Origin: a virus
Direction: 5' to 3' (one strand)
IMG/VR virus record: IMGVR_UViG_3300046477_000087
Span: 1 to 42,424 of that record
Length of the DNA: 42,424 nucleotides
This document shows, piece after piece, positions 31,547 to 38,598 of this stretch. Below the pieces are notes generated by a model. The model saw only the letters and a program-made list of their open reading frames with translations, was not told the origin of the DNA and did not search any database. The position numbers were made by a program, and so were the translations under genes. Each line of letters begins with the position of its first letter. Within the stretch, counting starts at the first letter, position 1.

Positions 31547-32848
31547 TCATGCTACGCTCGCCTTCGGATAGTGGATTGTCCGGCTGAACCCGGTCTGTAT
31601 CGCGCGGCGATCTAGCGTCATGGCGAGGTAGCGGAAAGCGTCTGCCGGGTGGGATGTCCAATCGTGTATAGGTGCCGGCCGCAGAACTTGCAGCTTACCG
31701 TCGTAGTCTGATCGATAGAGCTTGAGGGCATCGATACCACGAGCGCACTTCTGGGCGTCAAACCAGCATCGCGGCAGGAACATGCGGACGGCGTTGATTC
31801 CATCTTCCACCCGATGCATTGGCGCGACGGATAGGCTTTTCAGCCCGAGGCTTTCGAGTGTTTCGAGCCGGCTCTTGCCGGTGCCGAGTTCTTTGGCTTG
31901 CGCGTCATGCGGGACGATGTGACCGGCGTAGGTGTATGGCTTGGACTGCAGCTCTCGGACATAATGGCCGAGGTCGACGCCGCTGGCCTCGTAATAGTCA
32001 ATGATCCTGATTTCACGCCCGACGACTTGGGCAAACCAGATTGAAGTGGCGTCCCGAATCCCAAGGTCCCATGCGGTCCATACCAGGGCGGCCGGCTCAT
32101 GCGCCACCCCAGTTATGCGCTTGTCCTTCTCGGCCGCCGCCATCAGCTTGCCGTAGTAGGCGCCAATGATAGCCGCCTCGAATGAGCACTCAAGCTCCTG
32201 TTCGTATTCCTCCGGCGTCAAATCCCGCGCAAGGGCTTCAAGCTCGGCTGGCGGTACAAGGCCAGTCTCCGATGCCTTGAGCATCAGGGCGAACCACTCG
32301 GGATCATCCTTGGCGCCTATCTTCCCTTTGCTGTTCCCGGCCCAAATGTCGTAAAATGCATTACGACCCTTTGGCGTCCCGATGAATGTAGCTCGCCCGC
32401 CGCGGTCGGATAGCGCCGGCCGAATAACCTGCGGCCATAGCGCCGGATCGTGCTGAGCAGGTTCGTCCAGAACCACATCATCAAGATAGATGCCACGGAG
32501 AGCATCAATATTGTCAGCGCCGTGTAGCCTGACCTGACCGCCATTGTGGTAATCCACCCGCAGCTCGGCCTCGTTGATGGTGGCGCCAAGTTCCAGCAAA
32601 GGAGCAGCAGCCGCCTTGAGATAGTCCCACGCGACCGTCTTGGCCTGATTGCGCAACGGCGCGACGTAAGCGCTGCGGTGGCGCAGCTTGGTCGATCGAA
32701 GCGCAGCGTCCTGGAGGTCGTTAATGCACGCGACCGTCTTGCCGGCCCTGCGGTGAGCGACGATGCAGGCAAAACGCTGGCGGCGGGCGTGGTAGGCTGT
32801 GAACTGCGGGCGGGCGGTGTAGTCAAGCCGGATCGTTCTCACGGTCAT
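31547..32848 (-). CDS. terL: Terminase large subunit
   Basis: This is the ATP-driven DNA packaging motor and nuclease. The 433-residue protein has a Walker A-like AHRRAGKT (31-38), Walker B VVLDE (125-129), a coupling-type FIGTPKG (155-161) and a nuclease domain beginning TAWDLGIRDATS (Asp261), with DAFRYLAM near the end. Its length is typical. The start (MTVRTIRLDYTARPQF) overlaps the end of the DUF5681 gene by 26 bp. Confidence 0.95.
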   Translation of the reverse strand: MTVRTIRLDYTARPQFTAYHARRQRFACIVAHRRAGKTVACINDLQDAALRSTKLRHRSAYVAPLRNQAKTVAWDYLKAAAAPLLELGATINEAELRVDYHNGGQVRLHGADNIDALRGIYLDDVVLDEPAQHDPALWPQVIRPALSDRGGRATFIGTPKGRNAFYDIWAGNSKGKIGAKDDPEWFALMLKASETGLVPPAELEALARDLTPEEYEQELECSFEAAIIGAYYGKLMAAAEKDKRITGVAHEPAALVWTAWDLGIRDATSIWFAQVVGREIRIIDYYEASGVDLGHYVRELQSKPYTYAGHIVPHDAQAKELGTGKSRLETLESLGLKSLSVAPMHRVEDGINAVRMFLPRCWFDAQKCARGIDALKLYRSDYDGKLQVLRPAPIHDWTSHPADAFRYLAMTLDRRAIQTGFSRTIHYPKASVA

Positions 32849-33122
32849 CTGGTCTGACTACCCCCGTTATGATAATCCCGACCGGCGGATGGTCGTCGTC
32901 GCCCACCACGGCCTGCGGAACCTTGCCGTCGAGGCGGTCGGCAATCTCCCGAATGGCCGATACGTCGCCCTCCATGCCTTTTGAGACAAGGGCCTCGGCT
33001 ACCTTGCGTAGCGCTTTGTTGTCGCCCTCGGCATCAGCAATGGCCATCCGCAGGGCATCGCGGAATGGTTTTGCCTTTTGCTTGCCGCCGGGATTGCCGC
33101 TTTTGCCGGGCTGAAAAACCAT
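32823..33122 (-). CDS. DUF5681 protein, possible small terminase
   Basis: The 99-residue protein opens with FQPGKSGNPGGKQKAKPFRD, the signature of DUF5681, followed by ALRMAIADAEGD and GDVSAIREIADRLDGKVPQA. Such proteins usually precede the large terminase and are thought to act as the DNA-recognition subunit; this is inference from position. It overlaps terL. Confidence 0.85.
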   Translation of the reverse strand: MVFQPGKSGNPGGKQKAKPFRDALRMAIADAEGDNKALRKVAEALVSKGMEGDVSAIREIADRLDGKVPQAVVGDDDHPPVGIIITGVVRPDDRENDPA

Positions 33123-33151
33123 GGTTTCTGGTCAATAGCGAAGCTATTGCC

Positions 33152-33352
33152 CTATTTCCCCAATTTCCGCGCGGCCTTGGCCCTAATGCGCTGCGCCTGG
33201 GCGAGTGAGATTGAGCCCGATTTGACCGCCCTGCCGACAAGGCGTTCGGCCGCTACGGCATGGGCTCGGTCCTCGATCGGAAAAGATCGACCTGGCCCCG
33301 CGAACTGGCTGGCGGGGATTTTGCTGCGGGCCTTGGCGGTGAGGCGGGCCAT
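33152..33352 (-). CDS. Small conserved phage protein (DUF6582-like pattern)
   Basis: The 66-residue product has MARLTAKARSKIPASQFAGP, GRSFPIEDRAHAVAAERLVG. The FAGPGRSFPIED and AHA pattern recurs in short proteins and domains of phage packaging modules (a DUF6582-type segment, recalled and not checked). It is basic and probably DNA- or capsid-associated. It is followed by DUF5681 and terL. Confidence 0.72.
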   Translation of the reverse strand: MARLTAKARSKIPASQFAGPGRSFPIEDRAHAVAAERLVGRAVKSGSISLAQAQRIRAKAARKLGK

Positions 33353-33355
33353 GGA

Positions 33356-33550
33356 TTAGTCCTTGTCGATCCGCTTGCCAAGATCGCGGCGGCTGTCTGC
33401 CGGGTGCATTGCGGCAGCGCGGGCCGGAAGCTTCCCGCCGGGATCAGCCTTGGTGAACTCCTTGCCGACCGACTTCGGGATGCCGAGTGTGGATTTGCCT
33501 TCCGCGGCTGCGAACATAGCCGCGCGTTGAGCTTGCGATCGGGGCGGCAT
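33356..33550 (-). CDS. Small conserved basic protein of packaging module
   Basis: The 64-residue product opens [20 protein letters not shown] and continues [20 protein letters not shown]. The PRS-AQ-AM...[15 protein letters not shown] motif is widespread in short phage proteins of unknown function. It starts three bases after a 25-codon frame with a much stronger ribosome-binding site, so translation may be coupled. Confidence 0.72.
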   Translation of the reverse strand: MPPRSQAQRAAMFAAAEGKSTLGIPKSVGKEFTKADPGGKLPARAAAMHPADSRRDLGKRIDKD

Positions 33551-33552
33551 CG

Positions 33553-33630
33553 CTATCGCCGCGGAAGAGGGGCGGACGGGGCGTCGGGCGGGAGCGGAAC
33601 TTCGCGGCTGCCGGGGGATTGCTTGGCCAT
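33553..33630 (-). CDS. 25-codon leader-like frame with strong ribosome-binding site
   Basis: AGGAGG lies five bases before ATG 33630. The frame encodes [20 protein letters not shown] and PLPRR, then TAG at 33553-33555, just before the next ATG. It is the first translatable frame after the terminator at 33646-33680. It could be a short structural peptide or a leader coupling ribosomes into the packaging genes. An assembly frameshift joining it to the next gene is also possible, as the two lie end to end. Confidence 0.5.
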   Translation of the reverse strand: MAKQSPGSREVPLPPDAPSAPLPRR

Positions 33631-33645
33631 TCGAACCTCCTGAAA

Positions 33646-33680
33646 TGCAAAACGCCCGCCGGAAATCACCATGCGGGCGC
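33646..33680 (-). terminator. Intrinsic terminator between early and packaging genes
   Basis: On the - strand, CGCCCGC (33679-33673) pairs with GCGGGCG (33659-33653) around a 13-base loop, followed at once by TTTTGCATTT. This is a good intrinsic terminator for leftward transcripts. It lies after the gene at 33715-33915 and before the packaging genes, so late genes need read-through, antitermination or their own promoter. Confidence 0.75.
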
Positions 33681-33714
33681 GCGGACCGAAGTCATAAATT
33701 AGCGTCTGCCATTT

Positions 33715-33915
33715 TTATTTCCCCTTGTCAATAGCGGATTCCAGCCGATCCGCCAAATACCTAAAATGAGAAGCCAATGCGCGGACCTGCTGAATATCTT
33801 CCTCGTTCTTGATTTTGACGGTAGCCATGAGCAAGATATTCAAATCACCAAGATTATCGAGGTTGCAGTCGATACTAATCTTCCCTGCATGATCCACAAA
33901 CTTTGCATCAGGCAT
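33715..33915 (-). CDS. Hypothetical small protein (66 aa)
   Basis: ATG 33915 overlaps the previous stop (TAATG) and has GGGAGGA just upstream. The product (MPDAKFVDHAGKISIDCNLD ... EEDIQQVRALASHFRYLADR, LESAIDKGK) has a beta start and a helical end and no known domain. It is the last gene before the intrinsic terminator. Confidence 0.65.
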   Translation of the reverse strand: MPDAKFVDHAGKISIDCNLDNLGDLNILLMATVKIKNEEDIQQVRALASHFRYLADRLESAIDKGK

Positions 33916-34475
33916 TATTTCCTCCCCTTGTCGGCCAATAGGTGGTGGGCAAGCGCGTCCAATCCCACCAGCAAATAGTCAAGATTTCCACAGACTCGCC
34001 CATGAACGGCCACATGCGAGACCTCGACCTGAGCGCGGTGTCCGACTTCGGCCAATGCCTCGAATGCCGAGTTGTAAGCCACCTTGCGGGCGCGGCACTC
34101 ACAGGCGGGCTCTCCTTGCCCCAGGCCGCATCGCGGGGCTCCGGTGCAGGGATAGGACTTGCCATGCGGAAGGCCATCCCTTGGGCTTCCTATCGATGCC
34201 AGATAGGCAAGCGCGATGGTCTTGTAGCGCTGGCCTGCCTCGTGACGACGCCAGCCGCGTTCGGGGTCGCCCGGAACATCGTAGGCGCCGGCGAGGTAGA
34301 GCCGGCCGAATGGCGTCTCGGCCTCGGCTGCCAAGCGCAGCGCGGGCGGGAGAGTGCGCCGGTGCGGTTGCGCCGCGGCCAGTTCGCCCGCCGATTCCGG
34401 CCGCACATTGAGCCGGCCCGGCACCGTGCCCCGGAACTTGCGCTTGCGACCGACCTTGACCATGACGATTTGCAT
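33915..34475 (-). CDS. Conserved hypothetical protein of the replication block
   Basis: I use ATG 34475 (MQIVMVKVGRKRKFRGTVPG), which has a GGGGG-type site upstream and begins after the previous stop. The in-frame ATG at 34529 would overlap that gene. The 186-residue product has a basic start, then AAEAETPFGRLYLAGAYDVP, ERGWRRHEAGQRYKTIALAY, and YPCTGAPRCGLGQGEPACEC with four Cys residues that could bind zinc, then SAFEALAEVGHRAQVEVSHV. It is not assigned to a known family. Confidence 0.7.
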   Translation of the reverse strand: MQIVMVKVGRKRKFRGTVPGRLNVRPESAGELAAAQPHRRTLPPALRLAAEAETPFGRLYLAGAYDVPGDPERGWRRHEAGQRYKTIALAYLASIGSPRDGLPHGKSYPCTGAPRCGLGQGEPACECRARKVAYNSAFEALAEVGHRAQVEVSHVAVHGRVCGNLDYLLVGLDALAHHLLADKGRK

Positions 34476-34485
34476 TCCAAGCCCC

Positions 34486-34767
34486 CTATGCGGCATCCCC
34501 GCGCGACGCGGCGGCGTAATCGGCGTCAAACCATTCCGGCCATTGGGTCGGAACCGTCATCGCCTTGTCGGGATTCTGATCGACGTTGATCCGCTGCATC
34601 ACCACCGGCTCGAAGCCCCGGTATTCGCGGAAGTATCGTTCCCAGGCTTGCCATTCCGGGCTTCCGAGTTTGATGATCGTGAGCGGTTCGGTCTTCCGGG
34701 TCGATCGGTATTGCTCGACTTGCCGATGGTATTTCTCCGCTCGATTCCGGTGGGTTTGGCCGTCCAT
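34486..34767 (-). CDS. Separate small protein or frame-shifted C-terminal part of the replication protein
   Basis: The 93-residue frame contains RNRAEKYHRQVEQYRSTRK, then LTIIKLGSPEWQAWERYFRE and VPTQWPEWFDADYAA. A GSPEW-AWERY helix ending in a WPEWF-type motif is what I recall at the C-terminus of phage replication proteins. The overlapping end of the upstream gene (34526-34767 in the other frame) looks like non-coding translation. A frameshift near 34767 is therefore likely, and the true product may be one fused protein. Confidence 0.6.
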   Translation of the reverse strand: MDGQTHRNRAEKYHRQVEQYRSTRKTEPLTIIKLGSPEWQAWERYFREYRGFEPVVMQRINVDQNPDKAMTVPTQWPEWFDADYAAASRGDAA

Positions 34768-35542
34768 TTGCGTACCTTTTCAGCATTTCCTCGTGGCTTG
34801 GCAGGCTCGGGTCCGGGGGCTTCGGCGGTCCGGTGGCGATCGCGGCCACCGGCTCAAGCAACCCGTCAAACCGCCGCTGCGAGAGAAACCGGCAGGCGTG
34901 TACGGCGGGATGATCGGGCTTCTCGGTAAGGAATTTCCGATAAGGCGCTATGGCCGAAACCGCGCGCTCCCGATCGTCCTCGGACAACCGAGCCCATGCC
35001 TCCAGCGCGAGCTTTTTCGACATGATCGGGGTTTTGGGGTAGGCGAGCCACCAGCCTTCGAAAGCCGGTGGATATTTTAGCTTTCGCGGGAGGATCGGGT
35101 CGCCAGACCCGATGGCTTCTTTTTCTTTGATCCTAGATCCTAGATCCAAGATCCTAGATCCTAGATCAGGCGCGAGGCTTCGCGAATCCTCGCGAGGCTT
35201 CGGCGAATGCTCGCGAATGGGAGGCAAACGAGATGCCGAAGGCTTGTCAATCTTCTGATGTTTCAACCAGTTACATATCTGTAGATAATGGGTCCCATCG
35301 ACCTCGTATAAGACCAGACACCTCTCAGCCTCCAACTCAGACAACCACGCTTCAATTAGGGTTCGAGCATCGTCGTCGTAGGGGTATAGAAGGCTCGCGA
35401 GCATTCGCGAGGCCGCGCGAGCCCTCCCCTCATCATCGACCAAGGTCCAGAGCTGGATAAAAAGCAGCCGAGCATCTCGCGACAATCGGCCTACAGATTC
35501 AGATTGTGGAAATTCCGGCTTGATACTGCGGATGCGCGCCAT
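34526..35542 (-). CDS. Replication initiation protein, O/DnaD-like winged helix
   Basis: ATG 35542 overlaps the methyltransferase stop (TGATG); the longer frame to 35641 is ignored. The N-terminus (MARIRSIKPEFPQSESVGRL, then RDARLLFIQLWTLVDDEGRA, VDGTHYLQICNWLKHQKIDK) is the winged-helix replisome-organiser pattern. A linker containing repeats (LGSRILDLGSRI) follows, then FEGWWLAYPKTPIMSKKLAL, EAWARLSEDDRERAVSAIAP. After about residue 258 (HEEMLKRYANG) the frame is probably no longer the real one. The linker DNA holds six 7-bp repeats that could be the origin. Confidence 0.78.
   Translation of the reverse strand: MARIRSIKPEFPQSESVGRLSRDARLLFIQLWTLVDDEGRARAASRMLASLLYPYDDDARTLIEAWLSELEAERCLVLYEVDGTHYLQICNWLKHQKIDKPSASRLPPIREHSPKPREDSRSLAPDLGSRILDLGSRIKEKEAIGSGDPILPRKLKYPPAFEGWWLAYPKTPIMSKKLALEAWARLSEDDRERAVSAIAPYRKFLTEKPDHPAVHACRFLSQRRFDGLLEPVAAIATGPPKPPDPSLPSHEEMLKRYANGRPNPPESSGEIPSASRAIPIDPEDRTAHDHQTRKPGMASLGTILPRIPGLRAGGDAADQRRSESRQGDDGSDPMAGMV
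35129..35170 (+). repeat. Six 7-bp iteron-like repeats inside the replication gene
   Basis: The units are GATCCTA, GATCCTA, GATCCAA, GATCCTA, GATCCTA and GATCAGG, in exact tandem from 35129. A T-rich stretch (TTTTTCTTT) lies directly on one side. Lambdoid and many other phages place origin iterons inside the initiator gene, so this is a candidate origin. It also encodes a repetitive LGSRI-DLGSRI linker, which could be the sole reason for the pattern. Confidence 0.7.
35171..35216 (+). repeat. CGCGAGGCTTCG repeats next to the iterons
   Basis: CGCGAGGCTTCGCGAATCCT (35171-35190) is followed by a near copy, CGCGAGGCTTCGGCGAATGC (35191-35210), and a truncated third CGCGAATG (35212-35219). More TCGCGA and CGCGAG motifs occur at about 35394-35425 and 35475. 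They extend the repeat cluster of the candidate origin. Confidence 0.6.
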
Positions 35543-36162
35543 CAAATGTACTCCGCCCCAGCGTTGCCCGCCGGTGGGTGGTCCCATGAAATACGGTGCA
35601 GCTCGGTCGGTCCGGTGGAGGCGAGATCCCAGACGAACCACGCGAAGGCCATGGCCGAACTGTTGGTTTTGGCGATCTGGGTTCCCCGCCCAGAACGGTG
35701 CATCATCGGCAAGCGATTTCGAAAGACATGGACTCTCGCCAAATGGCCGGTATCCAAAATCGGGCGCCGTCTTTCACTCTCGATGAACGCCAACCTCAGA
35801 AGCATTGCCACGCGCGGGACGAGATCCAGTGCGTGGCTGACAAACTCGCCAGCCAGTTTGAATGGCGGATTGGTGACGATTGCTTCGGTGCCAGCCGGGG
35901 CTTGGCGCTCCATCAGAAAGTCGCGGCCGTAAAAATGGGTGGAGTCCCCGTAGTCAACCAAATCGCTGCCCAATACGGTATGGCCTGCAGCGCGCAGGAC
36001 GCGCACAATGGCGCCGGGTCCGCAGGCTGGTTCCCAGATGTACTGCGGTAGTTTTTCCGCCCCCAGGAGCGCCGTAACGGCAACGGCCGGCGTCTCATAG
36101 AGATCATCGCCCCGATGGATGAGCGCTGCCTTGGCATTCCCGGTATTGAGGCCAACGCTCAT
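35542..36162 (-). CDS. Adenine-type DNA methyltransferase-like protein (NPPF)
   Basis: The 206-residue protein starts after a ribosome-binding overlap with the DnaA-like gene. It has YETPAVAVTALLGAEKLPQY, a SAM-binding IWEPACGPGAIVRVLRAAGH and SDLVDYGD, then the catalytic TNPPFKLAGEF (NPPF), and RLAFIESERR. It fits small phage N6-adenine methyltransferase-like proteins, which may protect the genome from host restriction. The target site is unknown. Confidence 0.85.
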   Translation of the reverse strand: MSVGLNTGNAKAALIHRGDDLYETPAVAVTALLGAEKLPQYIWEPACGPGAIVRVLRAAGHTVLGSDLVDYGDSTHFYGRDFLMERQAPAGTEAIVTNPPFKLAGEFVSHALDLVPRVAMLLRLAFIESERRRPILDTGHLARVHVFRNRLPMMHRSGRGTQIAKTNSSAMAFAWFVWDLASTGPTELHRISWDHPPAGNAGAEYI

Positions 36163-36638
36163 GCCGCCTCCGGTCCAAGCGTCGGATCGGCGGCGATCGC
36201 GAGCGCTCGCACCGCCTCGACATCGGCCGCGAGCTTGCAGTCTGTCGGGATGAGCCGTTCGATCTTCTTGACGGCGTGCAAAATAGTTGTGTGATCCCGG
36301 TCATCGAATTGGGAACCAATGGCGGGGAATGACATTGAGGTCATGTCGTAGGCGAGGAACATCGCGATATGGCGAGCCCTGACGAGCGGCGCTCGATGGC
36401 GATGCGAGACGATCTGGAGCGGCTGCAAGCCGGCATGTTGGGCTGCCGCATGGATGATCGTGCGAACCGGATTGAGCCGGCGGACGATCGGAGATGGCGG
36501 CGGAGGCGGATCGACGGCCATGACTATGGGCGCGACCGGCTTTGCGACCGGCTTTTCTGGCCGCGGCCGCGGATTGAGCCTGGCTCGCACGGCCGCGTAA
36601 TGCTTCATCAATTCGGAACCTGATGTGAACTCAAGCAT
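36159..36638 (-). CDS. Stand-alone DnaA domain IV protein
   Basis: The start is ATG 36638 with GGAGG five bases upstream. After a Pro-rich N-terminal half (PRPRPEKPVAKP, DPPPPPSP), residues 58-130 match the DNA-binding domain IV of DnaA: VRTIIHAAAQHAG, then VRARHIAMFLAYDMT, SFPAIGSQFDDRDHTTILHA. No ATPase domain is present. It could bind DnaA boxes or phage origin sites and recruit or displace host DnaA. It is coupled to the methyltransferase gene by overlap and lies just upstream of the O-like gene. Confidence 0.88.
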   Translation of the reverse strand: MLEFTSGSELMKHYAAVRARLNPRPRPEKPVAKPVAPIVMAVDPPPPPSPIVRRLNPVRTIIHAAAQHAGLQPLQIVSHRHRAPLVRARHIAMFLAYDMTSMSFPAIGSQFDDRDHTTILHAVKKIERLIPTDCKLAADVEAVRALAIAADPTLGPEAA

Positions 36639-36652
36639 GTTTTCCTCCTACG

Positions 36653-37054
36653 CTATTTCACGATTCTGACTTTCGTTCCTGGATATGCGGCTTCAACAAG
36701 CTTGCGCTTGAGCCGCGACAACGGATTATCTTTGCCCTTCACATCTTCAGTGAAGCGCTCAGTGCCTTCCCAGTAGCGGAAGTCCAAAATCACCCTGCAG
36801 ATGTGCCTTCCGCCGATGTCGATCGAATAGACCGGCTGGAGTTCGAGCTGCCTGATGTGCTTGGCGCGCTCCAGGAGCTTCAATTCGCCGTACCTGCGGG
36901 CCTCGGCCGCGCTGTGGAACTCGATGCCATCAGCCACGGTTTTGACCGCGCCGTATTTGCTGCGCTTGGCCACCGGATCGATCGGCGCGTCGAAGCCAAA
37001 CGGTCGATGCGGGAAATCTGCGGGCGTGAATGGCTTATGTGCGGCGCCAGACAT
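36653..37054 (-). CDS. DUF1064 family nuclease, Holliday junction resolvase-like
   Basis: The 133-residue protein has the family core: RSKYGAVKTVADGIEFHSAA, EARRYGELKLLERAKHIRQL, ELQPVYSI, then VILDFRYWEG and FTEDVKGKDNPLSRLKRKLV. The E-x(n)-D-x(n)-ExxK-type pattern (EARR, LDFRY, EDVKG) marks a PD-(D/E)xK fold. Such proteins are thought to process branched DNA during phage replication. There is no strong ribosome-binding site. The 189-bp stretch upstream (37055-37243) holds only a small CATCGC/GCGATG stem and a doubtful 23-codon frame (37055-37126). Confidence 0.82.
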   Translation of the reverse strand: MSGAAHKPFTPADFPHRPFGFDAPIDPVAKRSKYGAVKTVADGIEFHSAAEARRYGELKLLERAKHIRQLELQPVYSIDIGGRHICRVILDFRYWEGTERFTEDVKGKDNPLSRLKRKLVEAAYPGTKVRIVK

Positions 37055-37243
37055 TTATTTTCCAAACGTGAGCAATATTGACCAGGCCCATCGCCCTATA
37101 TGTGCGATGACAGACGTATGCCGCATGGAGGGATGCGAGACTTTCAGATAGCGGTCCCAGCCAAGTGTTTCATGAACGAAGACGGCCCAGGCCCCTCAGC
37201 CCGCACTGCCTCCCGCGCTTACTCAATCCACACGCAACCGGAA

Positions 37244-37621
37244 CTAACGCTCGCGATCGACGGCCTCGGCTATGCGCCGAGCTCGTTTAGTTTCAGCCCA
37301 CCAGCGCGCCTCGCTGCCCTCCATGAGAGCGGCGAGAAACTGCCATCCTTCCTCGGACCGCAGCAGCGTGCGGATGAAATAGCCGGGCGGCCGGACGTGA
37401 CCTGCCGCGTATCGCTGACACGTCCGCTCATCGACGCCGGTAATGCAGTGCAGGGCGGTGCCGCCTTTAACGGCGAACAGCGAGCGAACAATCCGTGAAA
37501 ACCAAAGCTCCGCAGATGTGTCGGCGGACTCGTCCGCGGTTCCAATGTCAGGTTTTCGACTGACAAAGCTGCCGTAGCCGTTGATTGCTGCGCGCTGTCC
37601 GATTTTGGACACTGTGCCCAT
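37244..37621 (-). CDS. Putative DNA-binding early regulator
   Basis: ATG 37621 has AGGAAG six to seven bases upstream and is preferred over ATG 37645. The 125-residue product contains LFAVKGGTALHCITGVDERT, CQRYAAGHVRPPGYFIRTLL, RSEEGWQFLAALMEGSEARW. The GV-ERT-RYAAG-RPP segment looks like a helix-turn-helix. Similar proteins follow cro-like genes in rhizobial phages as far as I recall. It could be a CII-like or early control protein; this is inference. Confidence 0.68.
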   Translation of the reverse strand: MGTVSKIGQRAAINGYGSFVSRKPDIGTADESADTSAELWFSRIVRSLFAVKGGTALHCITGVDERTCQRYAAGHVRPPGYFIRTLLRSEEGWQFLAALMEGSEARWWAETKRARRIAEAVDRER

Positions 37622-37733
37622 GACGTGCTTCCTGCACTGCCACAAGGTTGAAGGCGCCGGCCGGCGGGTTGGTGTTGCGTCTCGCCGGCCGGCGAGTTGT
37701 CCACCGGGAGGACCGTGGTGGAAGTCGTGAAAG

Positions 37734-37946
37734 TCATTGCCTGGTGCTCATTTTCCAGAGTGTCGGGGGGGCTCGGTATCCAGCCCTATTCAGTGCCTCC
37801 GTAAGCGCGACGTAGGTATTCGACGGGAAGTGACCGAAGACCGGCCAGTTCGCGGCGGCGTTATATTTGCGGCCCGTTAGGGCGGCGGTGGCTTTGATGC
37901 CGCCGAGCGCTTTGACGACCTCGGCTGCCGTCTGGATCGATTTCAT
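37734..37946 (-). CDS. Cro-like helix-turn-helix regulator, first gene of leftward operon
   Basis: ATG 37946 follows AGGTGG; the frame could extend to GTG 37955, but that lies in the probable promoter. The 70-residue product (MKSIQTAAEVVKALGGIKAT, AALTGRKYNAAANWPVFGHF, PSNTYVALTEALNRAGY, APPTLWKM) has a phage Cro-type HTH: GIKATAALTGRK as turn, and NAAANW in the recognition position. It is divergent from the repressor-like gene, with three operator-like palindromes between. Confidence 0.8.
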   Translation of the reverse strand: MKSIQTAAEVVKALGGIKATAALTGRKYNAAANWPVFGHFPSNTYVALTEALNRAGYRAPPTLWKMSTRQ

Positions 37947-37954
37947 GGAACCCA

Positions 37955-38028
37955 CCTATACCCAAATGGCTTGGTGGCGCAAGTGGCCAAAATATTTTTC
38001 TTTTGTCCCCAAAAGGTTTTGCTAACGT
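37955..38028. promoter_or_regulatory. Divergent switch region with three operator-like palindromes
   Basis: Three related palindromes lie between the Cro-like and repressor-like genes: CCAAATGGCTTGG (37962-37974), CCAAAATATTTTTC (37987-38000) and CCAAAAGGTTTTGC (38009-38022). A leftward promoter can be read as TTGCGC (37982-37977), 16 bp, TATAGG (37960-37955), with the first palindrome filling the spacer. A weak rightward one is TTTTGT (38001-38006), 16 bp, TAACGT (38023-38028), with the third in its spacer. The leftward start would lie almost on the ATG, so leaderless translation is possible. The operators are clearer than the promoter boxes. Confidence 0.65.
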
Positions 38029-38055
38029 GGTGGGAATAGGAGGGAGTAACCCGCC

Positions 38056-38373
38056 ATGGTGATGGTACGGGAGGAAACAGGTGGCCCAGATGCGCCGGTT
38101 GCGCGGCGACTGCAGTTGTTGCGCCAATGCTTTACCGGCGACAATGGGGCCGAGTTCGCCCGCCGGTATGCCCGGATCACGCCCAATCGCTGGAATAATT
38201 TTGAACGCGGCTACCCGCTCAGCAAGGATGTAGCCTTTAACCTCGTTAGATGGATCCCCGGCCTATCGCTTGATTGGCTCTGGCATGGGGAGCGCAGGGG
38301 CCTCACGTTCGATTTGGTCGCTCGCCTCGACGAGATGGAGGCGACTCTGGAACGCAATAGGCGGCCCTCCTAG
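38056..38373 (+). CDS. CI-like repressor, XRE-type helix-turn-helix
   Basis: The 105-residue protein (ARRLQLLRQCFTGDNGAEFA, RRYARITPNRWNNFERGYPL, SKDVAFNLVRWIPGLSLDWL) has an XRE-like domain with the recognition helix at TPNRWNNFERG and a C-terminal short helix that may dimerise. There is no LexA-type cleavage domain, so induction would not be by autocleavage of this protein. It is transcribed away from the Cro-like gene. Its last 111 bp overlap, tail to tail, the - strand gene at 38263-38532. Confidence 0.8.
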   Translation: MVMVREETGGPDAPVARRLQLLRQCFTGDNGAEFARRYARITPNRWNNFERGYPLSKDVAFNLVRWIPGLSLDWLWHGERRGLTFDLVARLDEMEATLERNRRPS

Positions 38374-38532
38374 CCCGATTGTTGCCAGCGCGCCGGCCCC
38401 CAGGAAGTTAACCACTAGATCACGGGCATAATCGAGGACAGCCAGCGCGTCCTCCGCGTTCTCTGGCAACTGCGCCACGAGCTGCAAGGCCTGCCTGCGC
38501 CGCCATAAGACGCCTTTTTCCGATATTCCCAT
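38263..38532 (-). CDS. Hypothetical protein convergent with the repressor gene
   Basis: ATG 38532 has AAGGGGAAA just upstream; the frame is open to 38580. The 89-residue product has a coherent helical N-terminal part (MGISEKGVLWRRRQALQLVA, QLPENAEDALAVLDYARDLV, VNFLGAG). Its C-terminal 37 residues are antisense to the repressor gene. It would be transcribed from the same intergenic region as the recombination operon, in the opposite direction. It may be a lysogeny-expressed gene; its function is unknown. Confidence 0.5.
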   Translation of the reverse strand: MGISEKGVLWRRRQALQLVAQLPENAEDALAVLDYARDLVVNFLGAGALATIGLGGPPIAFQSRLHLVEASDQIEREAPALPMPEPIKR

Positions 38533-38598
38533 GATTTCCCCTTTTGCGGCGGGGATTGCACCAAATACCGCCAACCTCAATTGAATTTTATGCGCAGC

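Noticed and set aside
37055-37126. 23-codon - strand frame before the DUF1064 gene (MRHTSVIAHIGRWAW...)
   Set aside because: There is no ribosome-binding site, and the composition is not distinctive. It is only placed conveniently before the next start.
37100-37498. 132-codon + strand frame opposite the early regulator
   Set aside because: It is antisense to the supported - strand gene at 37244-37621, and its first half covers a non-coding stretch. No motif is visible.
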